From NCBI RefSeq assembly GCF_014107495.1, contig NZ_CP041969.1, forward strand, positions 1,919,001 through 1,983,000: a stretch of 64,000 bases of DNA, written 5' to 3'. The first letter of the stretch is position 1; each line of letters opens with the position of its first letter. Positions 35,267-44,349 of the stretch are shown here, piece by piece. The notes below the pieces were generated by a model. The model ran no database searches. It was not told where the DNA came from and worked only from the letters and a program-made list of their open reading frames with translations. The position numbers and the translations under genes were made by a program. Origin of the DNA: Cohnella cholangitidis. GTDB lineage: Bacteria > Bacillota > Bacilli > Paenibacillales > Paenibacillaceae.

Positions 35267-36592
35267 CTAGTTCATTTCCTTTACCTCTGTAAGGGGAGAC
35301 AGACGCTTCTCTATTTTCATGGCAATGATTCCGTAAGCCACAGCGCTGAACAACCAAGCCGCTACGTAAGCGAGCGCCAACCCCTCGGCACCGCCGTCGC
35401 GCATTCCGAAATAAAAGCTGCCAAATAGGGTTAAGCTCCATCCTGCCGAAACGAACATGCCGATCCACCATTTGCTGTTAGCGAACAAAGATTGATAGAG
35501 CCCGACCGCGATCGTCTCTAATATTGCGGATACCGCAAGGTAGACCAACACGGAATGGCCGGATCCGAAATCGGAACCGTATGCTTTGAGCAAATAAGGA
35601 GATCCAACCGCTACGGCTGCCGCAACGAAGAAAGCAACCGATACGGTCATGCCAAGGTTGGAACGCAACGTCTTGCGATAGCCGTGCAAGTCGCCTTTGC
35701 CTAAAAGGTTGCTAAGAATCGGGGAAGCCACTCTAGCGATAAGCCCCGGAACGAATACGACAAGGTTGCGAAGAACGTTCGCGGCATTGAATACCGCCAT
35801 TTCCTCTATCCCGTTGCTTCTCGTCGCCAACGCCGCATGGCTTGTCCAAATGGCCGTCCCCCCGACGATTCCCGATACGGCAGCCGGCAAAGTCAATCGG
35901 TAGAGCAACGATCCCTCCCCCCACATTCCCGTTATCCGAGGTACGATTCCTTGGCGTCGGCACTCCTTGCGAATCGCTAGGGTATGAAGCCAGAACGCCG
36001 ACAAGGACGAGAGGCTAAGCGCCCATGCCGCTCCGCTCAAGCCGAATTCGTAAGTCAAAACAAAGGCCAGCGTCAAAGAGGCGATCGCTTGAATCACGTT
36101 TAGTTCGGTTAACCTCGTAAAAGCTTCCAAACCGTAGAGAATTCCGATCTGACACCACCAGACGGACCAGAAAAACACGTAAACGGACGATATCCTAAGC
36201 AGCATCGCCAATTGAGGCTCATGAAGCACGGTCCCTGCAATCCAAGGGGCCAAAACGAATAATCCGACCGCATAAATAAAACTGACGCCCATCGATACCG
36301 TCAAGCATAAGGCGACGAACCTGCCGGTCCTAGCCGGATCGCTATCGCGATGTTCGGAAATGATCTTGGAAGGCGTGATGCTCATTCCCGCGCTTGCGAT
36401 CGTCACGACCATGAATACGGTGCTCTGCACGATGCTCCATTCTCCGAACGCGATTTTGCCTAGCAAACGCGCCGCGATTATCGTTCCAAGGAACGAGGAG
36501 CCCTGGCTAATAAGCGAAGCCGCGATATTCCAGGTTATCCCTCTGAAGAAACGCCTGCTCGCTTCGCTCCATGTATCCTTAAGCCGGCTCAT
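35267..36592 (-). CDS. Polysaccharide flippase, Wzx/MATE-like
   Basis: A 441-residue membrane protein with 12 to 14 predicted helices, of the polysaccharide-transporter branch of the MOP superfamily. It starts ...FFRGITWNIAASLISQGSSFLGTIIAARLLGK, the hallmark N-terminus of Wzx proteins, and has ATRSNGIEEMAVFNAANVLR and a GKGDLHGYRKTLRSNLGM loop. It should move the lipid-linked repeat unit outward for the polymerase two genes downstream. Its ATG overlaps the VanZ-like gene's TGA by four bases, so the two are coupled. Confidence 0.9.
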   Translation of the reverse strand: MSRLKDTWSEASRRFFRGITWNIAASLISQGSSFLGTIIAARLLGKIAFGEWSIVQSTVFMVVTIASAGMSITPSKIISEHRDSDPARTGRFVALCLTVSMGVSFIYAVGLFVLAPWIAGTVLHEPQLAMLLRISSVYVFFWSVWWCQIGILYGLEAFTRLTELNVIQAIASLTLAFVLTYEFGLSGAAWALSLSSLSAFWLHTLAIRKECRRQGIVPRITGMWGEGSLLYRLTLPAAVSGIVGGTAIWTSHAALATRSNGIEEMAVFNAANVLRNLVVFVPGLIARVASPILSNLLGKGDLHGYRKTLRSNLGMTVSVAFFVAAAVAVGSPYLLKAYGSDFGSGHSVLVYLAVSAILETIAVGLYQSLFANSKWWIGMFVSAGWSLTLFGSFYFGMRDGGAEGLALAYVAAWLFSAVAYGIIAMKIEKRLSPLTEVKEMN

Positions 36593-37521
36593 GATTTGCG
36601 CCTCTTAGCCAACCGATTGATTAGCGCGAATACCGCTAAGCCCGATGCGACGCCAACCATATCGACTCCGACATCGAACCAACTGGGATGGCGATCCGGT
36701 ACGAACCATTGATGCGCTTCATCCGCGATTGCCCACAACCCCAACGCGACGGGGATGCAGCCTAACCATCGCCGCCGAATTCCGGTCCATGAAGCTATAA
36801 TCATCAGACTCGCCGTCATTCCTGCGAACAATAAGAAATGCGCGAGCTTCCTCAGTAGGAATGGGTAGTAATAATAATCGTTGGCGTGATCGTACCGGAC
36901 ATGCTCCCGATCTTCATTCTCTATTCTTGCCGTTCGCTCGCCCTGCCGAATATCGAAATAATCCAAATGAATGGCATTCCCCTGAGAGTTCGCGTTACGC
37001 TCTTCCAATGCCCTTAAGACGAGCACATGCTCGCCCGGAGCGAAATCCGGCGTGACGAACAATGGCTTGATCTCGGACTCGAAGGCGAACAAATCGACAG
37101 TGGACACAGGTTTCCCGTCAACGAGAACTTGAACGATGCCCCCATGCGGACCGGTATAACCAGCCCATTCGACCTTGCCTCCAGTAAACTTCAAACTTAT
37201 TTCGGCGTTCGGAGAAGAGGTATACGACATCGAACCTCCCGAATAGGCCGGATCAGGAATCGTCATCTCGCGATTATGCACGATTTCTCCCCGATAACGA
37301 ATTTCCAAGTTATCCGGAATCCACCGTGCGGCCGCGCGCATAAGTCCTTCATTGGAGTAAATGAGCGACGCCGTCTTTTCCCCTTGGATGCCGCTTAGCG
37401 CAAAGCTTGATGCGCATACCGCAACAGCGAAGAAGACAAAAACGAGGTGTCTCCAATTCCATCGCGCGGACATCCTTCCGTCACGCGTGCCGAATCGTTC
37501 TTTCCGGCTTGTTGTCGTCAT
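36589..37521 (-). CDS. VanZ-like membrane protein with inserted extracellular beta domain
   Basis: About 310 residues. The C-terminal ~100 residues are a VanZ-like domain: YPFLLRKLAHFLLFAGMTAS, WAIADEAHQWFVPDRHPSWF and DVGVDMVGVASGL, with the conserved His and Asp-Glu residues. Ordinary VanZ proteins have only short loops, but here ~170 extracellular residues lie between helix 1 (~28-46) and helix 2 (~220). They resemble a galactose-binding or CBM-like jelly roll (ISLKFTGGKVEWAGYTGPHG, VQVLVDGKPVSTVDLF, APGEHVLVLRALEERNANSQ, HLDYFDI). A glycan-binding role is an inference. It is the second gene of the operon. Confidence 0.8.
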   Translation of the reverse strand: MTTTSRKERFGTRDGRMSARWNWRHLVFVFFAVAVCASSFALSGIQGEKTASLIYSNEGLMRAAARWIPDNLEIRYRGEIVHNREMTIPDPAYSGGSMSYTSSPNAEISLKFTGGKVEWAGYTGPHGGIVQVLVDGKPVSTVDLFAFESEIKPLFVTPDFAPGEHVLVLRALEERNANSQGNAIHLDYFDIRQGERTARIENEDREHVRYDHANDYYYYPFLLRKLAHFLLFAGMTASLMIIASWTGIRRRWLGCIPVALGLWAIADEAHQWFVPDRHPSWFDVGVDMVGVASGLAVFALINRLAKRRKS

Positions 37522-37541
37522 CTTCCGCTCTCCCGGATCCT

Positions 37542-40500
37542 CTACTGAAACACGTTGAAATGAATGTCATCGACATACAGCTCGCCTACGGAATTGTCCG
37601 CCTCCGACTTCAAGATACAGTACACGATTGCTCTCGTCGCTTGTCCGGGTGTTACTCCGTTAACAACAAGAGAAGTATAGTCCCCTGTCGCGCTGCCGAT
37701 TTCGGCGGAGTTGGATCCCACCCATACTTGGTTCGCATCGAAGAAATCGACGTACAACTGGGCTTTCGCGCCGATAAGCTTAGTCGCCCATATTTTACCG
37801 CTTAGCGAATACAGGCTATCGCCGGAAACGGCATTAGACTGCGAAATCCACGCATATCCGCCATTCCCCATCTGCGAGGCCGCGATTTTCTGAGCTTGTC
37901 CCGCGTTAGCTCCTTCGACCGGAACGACCGCGAATTCGGGAGCAGTCGCGTTGAAGAAGCTCTCGCTCCATTCATCCGCTACTGCGCCTCCCCAATTGTG
38001 GCGTTCGAAATCAGGGTTGCGGATATTGTCCAAGGATACGGTTAGCGCCAGATCGTCGGCGAATAACTTGCCGGATGCATTGTCCCCGGTTGCCCGCAAT
38101 ATGACGTACACTCTTGCTCTAACCGTACCCGCCGGAGTAATTCCCGATATCGACTCTTGGTGATATTGATCCGTTATCGCGCTCACGTTGGAAGAACGGA
38201 ATGTAATCCAGTTGCCGTTCGCATCGAAGAAATCAATGAACAGCTGCCCTTGGGCATTCTCCAGTTCATTGGCCCACAGGCTTCCGCTGAAGGTATAAGG
38301 CTTGCCGGCTTGCAGGGCAACGTCCTGATACACGGAATGCAGCTTGTCGTTATCCATGCCCGAAGCCGATAATTCAAGAGCATATTGGCCGTTCCGCGCG
38401 GCTGCGCTGCTCTTGGAAATGTACTCCGTGTATCCGGCGTTGGGAGAATAGACGGACGAACCGACGGACGTATTCACCGACGAAAATACGGACCATCCAG
38501 GCAACGTGTTATCGTCTCCCTCTTCAAAACCACCGTTCACGATCAATGAAGCGACGGGTACAACGATGTCCGGTTCCTTCTCTCCCATAAAGCTCAGAGT
38601 ATCCGCGATAACCGAACCCCCTCCGCCTTGCGCCAATGCCCTTAAGACTAAGCTGAACCGGGCGGTTACCGCTCCATCCGGCGCCGTTAGGCGGTCGTCC
38701 ACGTAGACATATCCGCCGGTAGCTTGAGTCAGTTCCTTGATTCGCGTGGCAACGACGTTGCCGGATGCGTTAAGGAAATCTACGTATAATTGGAATTTGG
38801 CGTCCCGGAGTTCCGCGATATGGACTCTGCCGCCCCAATCGTATGTTTTGGAAGCTTGAACGGCGACATCTTGATAAACGATCGACACGCCGTCTTGAGG
38901 CAATCCCGTTGCCGCGATTTGTTGCGCAATGAGGCCGCTGGAGCTGCCATCGATCAGCAGCCGGTTGCCGCTCGTTCCGCCCTCGCTGACGCTGTCGTAC
39001 CATCCGGCGAAAGATTGTTCGAAATCGCCGTTATTCAATATCTCAATTCCACTCTTAACCTTGAAAGAATATTCATAGGCGGCTTGAAGGCCGTTACCCG
39101 ACATATCCTTCACCGCGCCTTGCGGCAGGATCGCTTTATATTCGGTGCCTGGCTGCAAATAGGCAGTCGGCGCGATGAACAATTCATTGCTATGAATCCG
39201 GGCAGTTGTCTGGATTACGGTACCGGATAAGGATTGCAGACGAATGTCCGAGAAAGAATCTCCTGCTTCGATAGGTTCATCGAACGTTACTCCGATAATG
39301 GAATTGGACAATATTCCTTCGCCGACCGTTGGCGGTTCCACGGACTGAACGACGGGAGCATCCGTGTCCACGTTATAGGACAGGAACGAAGTCTCATCAA
39401 CATAGATCGTTCCTTCGGCATCCGCGCCCGTGCCTCGTACGATAAGGAACACCATCGCGCGGGTCGCGTTGCTCGGAGCATCTCCCGACAGTTCTACGGT
39501 TTCATATCCTTCCGTCGGAGCGACGACATCTTGAAGCTGAGCTCCGACCCATTGCCCCCCGGCATCGAAGAAATCGACGTACCATTGGAATTTGGCGTTC
39601 GTCAACTGTTCGGCATATACTTGCGCGGTCATCAAGAATCGATTACCGCTCTGAACCTTGACCGATTGGCTGAGCATGCCTGCGCTGCCTTCGGCCAATC
39701 CGCTTACGTGCATCTTCAGCGCTTTGCTTCCGTTCGTTACGGGCTCGGCGACGAGCGTCTTCTGCAGCGTAACTCCCGAATCATAATAGGTCGTCCACTT
39801 CTGGACGGCCGAAGCCGTACCGAGAGCGCCGGATTCGAAACCGGAGTTCTGGAGCAGATTTTCCAGCGTACTTCCTTCGAATGTCGTGAAAGACGAAGCA
39901 TAAGCCTGCGGCTGCACGTTACCCGCCGCGTCTCTGACCGCGTTCGCGGCCACATGGATCGTGTAGGTCGTTCCAGGCGCCAATAAAATATTCGGTTTAA
40001 CCAGCAGTTTGTTGGCTTGGACGGATACCTTCGCGGAGACGGCATTGCCATCGTTGATCAATTGAACGTCCGTACCCGAAGGATTCGTTAATTCAATATT
40101 CTCATCGTAGCTGATCTCGAGCGTCTGATTGATGACGCCCGCAGCCCCGTCGCTCGGATTGCCGTACCAGAACTGCGGCGCCGTTCTATCGTCGTTAGGA
40201 GTGAACAATAAGTCGTCCACGTACAAAGTTCCCGCGCCGTTGTTATCGTTGCCGCGTACAATCGCGAATACCGCGGCGCGCACCGCATCGGCGGGCGCGG
40301 CCCCCTCCACGTCGAAAGCCGCGTACCCCGTTGTCGTCTCTTTGTATTCCTTCACCATTAAACCGACCCATTGTCCGTCCGCGTTGAAATAATCGACGTA
40401 GAACTGGATTTTGGCGTCGGCTAATTGTTCAACGTTGATCCGCCCCGACAGACGATAGCTTCGTCCCGGTTCGACGGGGATGTATTGCACGACGGTAGCC

Positions 40501-41984
40501 ATTCCGCCTTTAGGCAATGCCGAACCCACGATTCGAACGGCGGCTTGTCCCGATGCAACCGGCGTTTGAACGGCTCTGATACTGCCGCCGGATACCGAGG
40601 AATTCAGCAACGTCCAATCCTCGATACTCGTTCCTTCTTCCGAGTAAACTTCGAAGCTGCCGTTCTTGAGCAGATTAACCGGACCCGGCTTGCGAACGAG
40701 TACGGTCGCTCCGTCTGACAGAAGCCCTTCTTTGCCGTTCGAAGCAACCGCGCTTACGAAGTAAGAATAGTTAGTATCTTCGTTCATGGCTTGGTTAACG
40801 AAACTATCGTCCAAGAAAGCCGTTCCCGTTACTTTGGACGATCCGCTGATTCTGACGGGCGTTCCCCCGTTCCCTCCCGACGACGGAACCGCCTGGCGAT
40901 ATACGTAATATCCCGAGGCGCTCGGGACCGGGGACCAGCTCAATTTTACCGAACGGTTGATTTGGAATGTCGCGCTTACGGACTGCGGCTGCCCGATCGG
41001 CGGTTTAGGCACCGTGATCGAAACGGTATTCGATCTAATCGACTCGTTACTCGACCGATCCACGGCGCTTATCGCGTAATAATATCTGGCGTTGGCCGTT
41101 TGCAGGGCAAACCCTTGATTATCGATATAGGTTGTCGCCCCGCTTGCCGCTTGTCCAACCAGAACGTATGGTCCTCTTGAAGCTGTGGCGCGATAGATGC
41201 GGTAAGACTGGGCATACTCGTTCCCTTGCCATTTCAACTGAACTTTGCCGTCTTGAAGCTGAACCCTCGGCGTCGGGAATTTGTAAGCCTTAAGAAGAAC
41301 GGGTTCCGCCAAGGATCGCGCCGACTCCGATCCGCTTGGATACAGGGTGCTCACTTTATAGTATGCTAGCCGGTTCTTGCTCAAATAGAGACCGACATAG
41401 CTATTATCCGTATATTGGATTTGCGCCCCGCTGGTAACGGTCGCGATAAGCTCGTAATTCCCGTTGATAGAATCGGAACGATAAATTTTGTATCCCGCCG
41501 CTAGATTTGCTTCTCTCCAGCTTAAAGTCACCGCGTTGGCGGAACTGATTTTCGTACGGATAGAGCTTGGCGGCTTCTTCTCGATTGCCGGGACGACGAC
41601 GCTGACGGCGGCGGTTGACGGAGACTCCGTTCCCCCGTTCCCGATCGACCTAACGGTATAGTAATATCGTACGGATAATTCGCCCATAGTAACGGACGTA
41701 TCCCGATATTCGTTATTGTTCGCGCTTGATGTTGCGTGAATGATCTGAAAATCCCTATCCGGCTTGGTCGAGCGGAATACGCGATAACCTTTGGACTGGG
41801 ATACCTTGTCCCATCCCACTTTGATTTCCTTGCCCGTCCAAGACGCGGATGCGTTCCTAGGAGCCGCCACGCCGGTAGAATGCGCCGCGCTCGCCGTTTG
41901 AGGCAACTGCAACGGGTGCAACGCTTGCACGAGCAGAGCAACGATTAGGAGTAAAGCAAACTTCTTGACCATGGAATCATCCAA
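37542..41984 (-). CDS. Large modular secreted protein: fibronectin III, CBM-like and Ig-like domains
   Basis: A 1480-residue extracellular protein with a signal peptide (residues ~5-33). By eye it has four fibronectin-III modules (~38-430), then five carbohydrate-binding-like modules (each starts NG.FE or N.DFE, ends YVDDL...F or similar): ~436-590, 705-860, 966-1110, 1120-1290 and 1300-1480. Two Ig-like SbsA/Big_5 modules (DRTAPQFWYGNPSDGAAGV and DAPVVQSVEPPTVGEG) lie between. There is no catalytic domain, LPXTG or S-layer domain. It heads the polysaccharide operon and may be a matrix scaffold. I used TTG at 41984 with GAGGG at proper spacing; ATG at 41972 is the alternative. Confidence 0.85.
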   Translation of the reverse strand: MDDSMVKKFALLLIVALLVQALHPLQLPQTASAAHSTGVAAPRNASASWTGKEIKVGWDKVSQSKGYRVFRSTKPDRDFQIIHATSSANNNEYRDTSVTMGELSVRYYYTVRSIGNGGTESPSTAAVSVVVPAIEKKPPSSIRTKISSANAVTLSWREANLAAGYKIYRSDSINGNYELIATVTSGAQIQYTDNSYVGLYLSKNRLAYYKVSTLYPSGSESARSLAEPVLLKAYKFPTPRVQLQDGKVQLKWQGNEYAQSYRIYRATASRGPYVLVGQAASGATTYIDNQGFALQTANARYYYAISAVDRSSNESIRSNTVSITVPKPPIGQPQSVSATFQINRSVKLSWSPVPSASGYYVYRQAVPSSGGNGGTPVRISGSSKVTGTAFLDDSFVNQAMNEDTNYSYFVSAVASNGKEGLLSDGATVLVRKPGPVNLLKNGSFEVYSEEGTSIEDWTLLNSSVSGGSIRAVQTPVASGQAAVRIVGSALPKGGMATVVQYIPVEPGRSYRLSGRINVEQLADAKIQFYVDYFNADGQWVGLMVKEYKETTTGYAAFDVEGAAPADAVRAAVFAIVRGNDNNGAGTLYVDDLLFTPNDDRTAPQFWYGNPSDGAAGVINQTLEISYDENIELTNPSGTDVQLINDGNAVSAKVSVQANKLLVKPNILLAPGTTYTIHVAANAVRDAAGNVQPQAYASSFTTFEGSTLENLLQNSGFESGALGTASAVQKWTTYYDSGVTLQKTLVAEPVTNGSKALKMHVSGLAEGSAGMLSQSVKVQSGNRFLMTAQVYAEQLTNAKFQWYVDFFDAGGQWVGAQLQDVVAPTEGYETVELSGDAPSNATRAMVFLIVRGTGADAEGTIYVDETSFLSYNVDTDAPVVQSVEPPTVGEGILSNSIIGVTFDEPIEAGDSFSDIRLQSLSGTVIQTTARIHSNELFIAPTAYLQPGTEYKAILPQGAVKDMSGNGLQAAYEYSFKVKSGIEILNNGDFEQSFAGWYDSVSEGGTSGNRLLIDGSSSGLIAQQIAATGLPQDGVSIVYQDVAVQASKTYDWGGRVHIAELRDAKFQLYVDFLNASGNVVATRIKELTQATGGYVYVDDRLTAPDGAVTARFSLVLRALAQGGGGSVIADTLSFMGEKEPDIVVPVASLIVNGGFEEGDDNTLPGWSVFSSVNTSVGSSVYSPNAGYTEYISKSSAAARNGQYALELSASGMDNDKLHSVYQDVALQAGKPYTFSGSLWANELENAQGQLFIDFFDANGNWITFRSSNVSAITDQYHQESISGITPAGTVRARVYVILRATGDNASGKLFADDLALTVSLDNIRNPDFERHNWGGAVADEWSESFFNATAPEFAVVPVEGANAGQAQKIAASQMGNGGYAWISQSNAVSGDSLYSLSGKIWATKLIGAKAQLYVDFFDANQVWVGSNSAEIGSATGDYTSLVVNGVTPGQATRAIVYCILKSEADNSVGELYVDDIHFNVFQ

Positions 41985-42321
41985 CTTTCCCTCGCATGAT
42001 AAATAACCTTAGAACGATAAATAGAGTCGAAGAAACAAAACCAAAAAACCCTCCGCATACAGGAAGTTATCGAGAGGATATATTCATTTTTTGACGGATT
42101 GCGAGAAAGGCATGGTGTACGTGCGCGAGTCTGAACAGATAAACTTACTTTGGGAGAAATAGAGTGCGGTAGCAAGTTCATTCCAGAGGATTAACGGATA
42201 GGAATATCTGAGTTGGTAACGATCCGAGGTGACTTTACTAGATGAGGATGGGACTTTATAACTAATATATCATAGCCCTTTAAGACTGGATAGCCGTATC
42301 CACTGCAAAAATTGTAATTAT
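41985..42321. other. Intergenic region upstream of the polysaccharide operon
   Basis: No gene was seen. TGGATA/TATCCA at 42288-42303 is a small hairpin after the epimerase-fusion gene, without a T-run. AT-rich TATGATATATTAG (minus, about 42258-42272) could be part of a promoter for the modular protein gene, but I could not identify a convincing -35 or a cyclic-di-GMP riboswitch. Confidence 0.5.
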
Positions 42322-44124
42322 TTAGATAGTGCTCTCACGAACATATAGCTGATCCTCGTTGATAATCGTAGCCCTAATTCCATGTTCGCTCAGCCTTTGG
42401 ATAACGGAATCCGCCTCCACCTTATTAGAATTAGAAAGGAGCAGCACTAACCGTTCCTTGATCATGCCTAAGGAATCCATTTCGCGAAGATTGCCGGATA
42501 TTAGATTGGCCAACGCCGTTATGTTGCGATTCGTACTATCGATATCCAAGAGGACATAATCCGAGTTATATCGCTGCTTCGCGGATATTCTGATTTGCAG
42601 TACCTGTTCGAAAAAAGCCGGAGACAGCACTTTCGTCTCGTCCACGTACCTCTCTTTGCGCGTAACCCCGACATATCGAAAGGCACGGGAGAGGGAGCCG
42701 GCTATCATATCGATGCTCAATTCGAATAAATTCTCGTAATCCGGATTTATTTTATCCAAGGAAGGCTCATGCACGGAGACGAGCGCCACCGCTTTGCCTT
42801 CGTAACTGATCGGAGCCGCGAGCGTCGGCAGATCCGCGTTCATCGTCTTATTCACGAACAGCTTGCCGCTGTTTATCGCTTCATGCAGGTTAGGATGCTC
42901 CGATAACCGGATCGTCTTAGGAAGGTTGAAGTCCGTTGCGTTGGATTTGATCGCAATCCGCAGAAAATCCGACTCGTTGACCGCGTAGACGGATATTTTG
43001 TCCGTTTCCATCAAATTCGACAGAACGCTTACGGAAGAGACGATGATTTCCTCCGGCACCGTGCTCTCGAGCGCCTTGATAATGCCGTGTATGCGGCCGA
43101 TGCTGATCTTAGCGTTGATTGAAAAACGCTGAAGCTCATCTTTTACCTTCCGGTTATCGTCTCGGACATATTCCTTTACCCCTTCTTTCGTCTGCTCCCG
43201 TATGGGCGCAAACGATTGCGTAAACCATTCGAAAGTACGCGTAAGGCCGTTCTGGATCGAGTAGATCGGCGCCCAGTCCAAATCCCGTTTGACTCTCGTA
43301 TTGTCCAGACTGGAACGATAGATATCGCCGGGACGGCTATCCAAGTAATTGACTTTACCCGTTTCTTTCAGACTGCCGATGATTTCGATGAGCTGGTTAA
43401 CGCTCGTCTCCGTATCCGTGGATAAGTTATATACACCGGTTACTTCTTCGCTGTTAGCCCCCCGGTATATGGCATCGACCACGTCTTCGACATAGATGAA
43501 GTCTCTAGTCTGGCCTCCGTCGCCGTATACGTTGAGCTCTTTGCCATCCCGAATCCGTTCCATGAAAACGGACACGACTCCGCCTTCGCCCTTGCTGCCC
43601 TGCCGAGGCCCGTATACGTTCGAGAACCGAAAACATAAGGTTTTCAAACCATAGAGTTCTTTCCATTTCTCGCAGTAATATTCGCCAAGATATTTGTTAA
43701 TTCCATATGGGGAAACAGGACCGCAGACCATATCTTCCTTAAGCGAAATCTTTTCATAAGGCCCATATACGGCAGCCGAGGACGCGAAGATCAATTTTTT
43801 GACTTTCGTTTTGTGAGAGCATCGTAAAATGTTGACTAATCCGAGGATGTTGGATTGCGTATCCGCATGCGGTTCGTTAACGGAGGTAACAACGTCGACT
43901 TGGGCAGCGAGATGAATGACGACGTCCGGCGAAATGCTCTGGAACAATTGCTCGCAATTCAGATCGTGGACGCTCATGCGGTAAAACTTATGAGGAATGG
44001 TTACGTTGGATTTTTGACCGGTCGTCAAATTATCTATGATATAAATCCGGTGACCCTCTTTATAGAATCGTTCCGACACGAATGAACCAATAAAGCCGTA
44101 ACCGCCAGTAATGATTACATTCAA
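42322..44124 (-). CDS. NAD-dependent sugar epimerase fused to GAF and possible degenerate GGDEF domains
   Basis: A 600-residue fusion. Residues 1-~320 are an extended SDR of the UDP-glucose/UDP-GlcNAc 4-epimerase type: GGYGFIGSFVSERF, HLAAQVDVVTSV, SSAAVYGP, and the catalytic YGINK (Tyr-X3-Lys). Residues ~360-500 look like a GAF domain (RFSINAKISIGRIHGIIKAL ... LAAPISYEGKAVALVSVHEP). Residues ~510-600 (LSPAFFEQVLQIRISAKQRY ... VLLDIDSTNRNITALANL) have the pattern of a GGDEF domain without GGDEF. GAF plus degenerate GGDEF is the cytoplasmic design of PelD, a c-di-GMP receptor. The start is TTG at 44124, behind GGAGGG. Regulated sugar-nucleotide supply is inferred. Confidence 0.82.
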   Translation of the reverse strand: MNVIITGGYGFIGSFVSERFYKEGHRIYIIDNLTTGQKSNVTIPHKFYRMSVHDLNCEQLFQSISPDVVIHLAAQVDVVTSVNEPHADTQSNILGLVNILRCSHKTKVKKLIFASSAAVYGPYEKISLKEDMVCGPVSPYGINKYLGEYYCEKWKELYGLKTLCFRFSNVYGPRQGSKGEGGVVSVFMERIRDGKELNVYGDGGQTRDFIYVEDVVDAIYRGANSEEVTGVYNLSTDTETSVNQLIEIIGSLKETGKVNYLDSRPGDIYRSSLDNTRVKRDLDWAPIYSIQNGLTRTFEWFTQSFAPIREQTKEGVKEYVRDDNRKVKDELQRFSINAKISIGRIHGIIKALESTVPEEIIVSSVSVLSNLMETDKISVYAVNESDFLRIAIKSNATDFNLPKTIRLSEHPNLHEAINSGKLFVNKTMNADLPTLAAPISYEGKAVALVSVHEPSLDKINPDYENLFELSIDMIAGSLSRAFRYVGVTRKERYVDETKVLSPAFFEQVLQIRISAKQRYNSDYVLLDIDSTNRNITALANLISGNLREMDSLGMIKERLVLLLSNSNKVEADSVIQRLSEHGIRATIINEDQLYVRESTI

Positions 44125-44179
44125 TAAAAACCCTCCACTTAAGGTTGAAAATCCAACTTTTGACCTACAAGCTAACCCC

Positions 44180-44209
44180 ATTGTATGCCCAATTGCCTAA
44201 ATATAGCAA
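44180..44209 (-). promoter_or_regulatory. Sigma-A promoter of the epimerase fusion gene
   Basis: Minus-strand TTGCTA (44204-44209) and TACAAT (44180-44185) with an 18-base spacer. It gives a leader of about 50 bases. Confidence 0.65.
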
Positions 44210-44271
44210 TTACATAATTCGATTTTTCCTCACAAAATTTTTCATCTATTCGTCCGAAGTCGAATAGCAAT

Positions 44272-44310
44272 AGAGGGCAACCCGTCTTCTTAACCGGTTG
44301 CCCTCTTTTA
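44272..44310. terminator. Hairpin terminator downstream of fabI
   Basis: AGAGGGCAACC and GGTTGCCCTCT form a perfect 11-bp stem. On the plus strand TTTTA follows; on the minus strand, where fabI ends at 44350, the T-run is weaker (CTATTG). It still is the only plausible fabI terminator. Confidence 0.65.
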
Positions 44311-44349
44311 ATGGAAACAATGAAGTTCGGAGTTCGGATGGAAATCGGC

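Noticed and set aside
41985..42321. c-di-GMP riboswitch before the modular-protein operon
   Set aside because: I looked for the GEMM-I and GEMM-II cores on both strands because of the c-di-GMP context, and found no convincing match.
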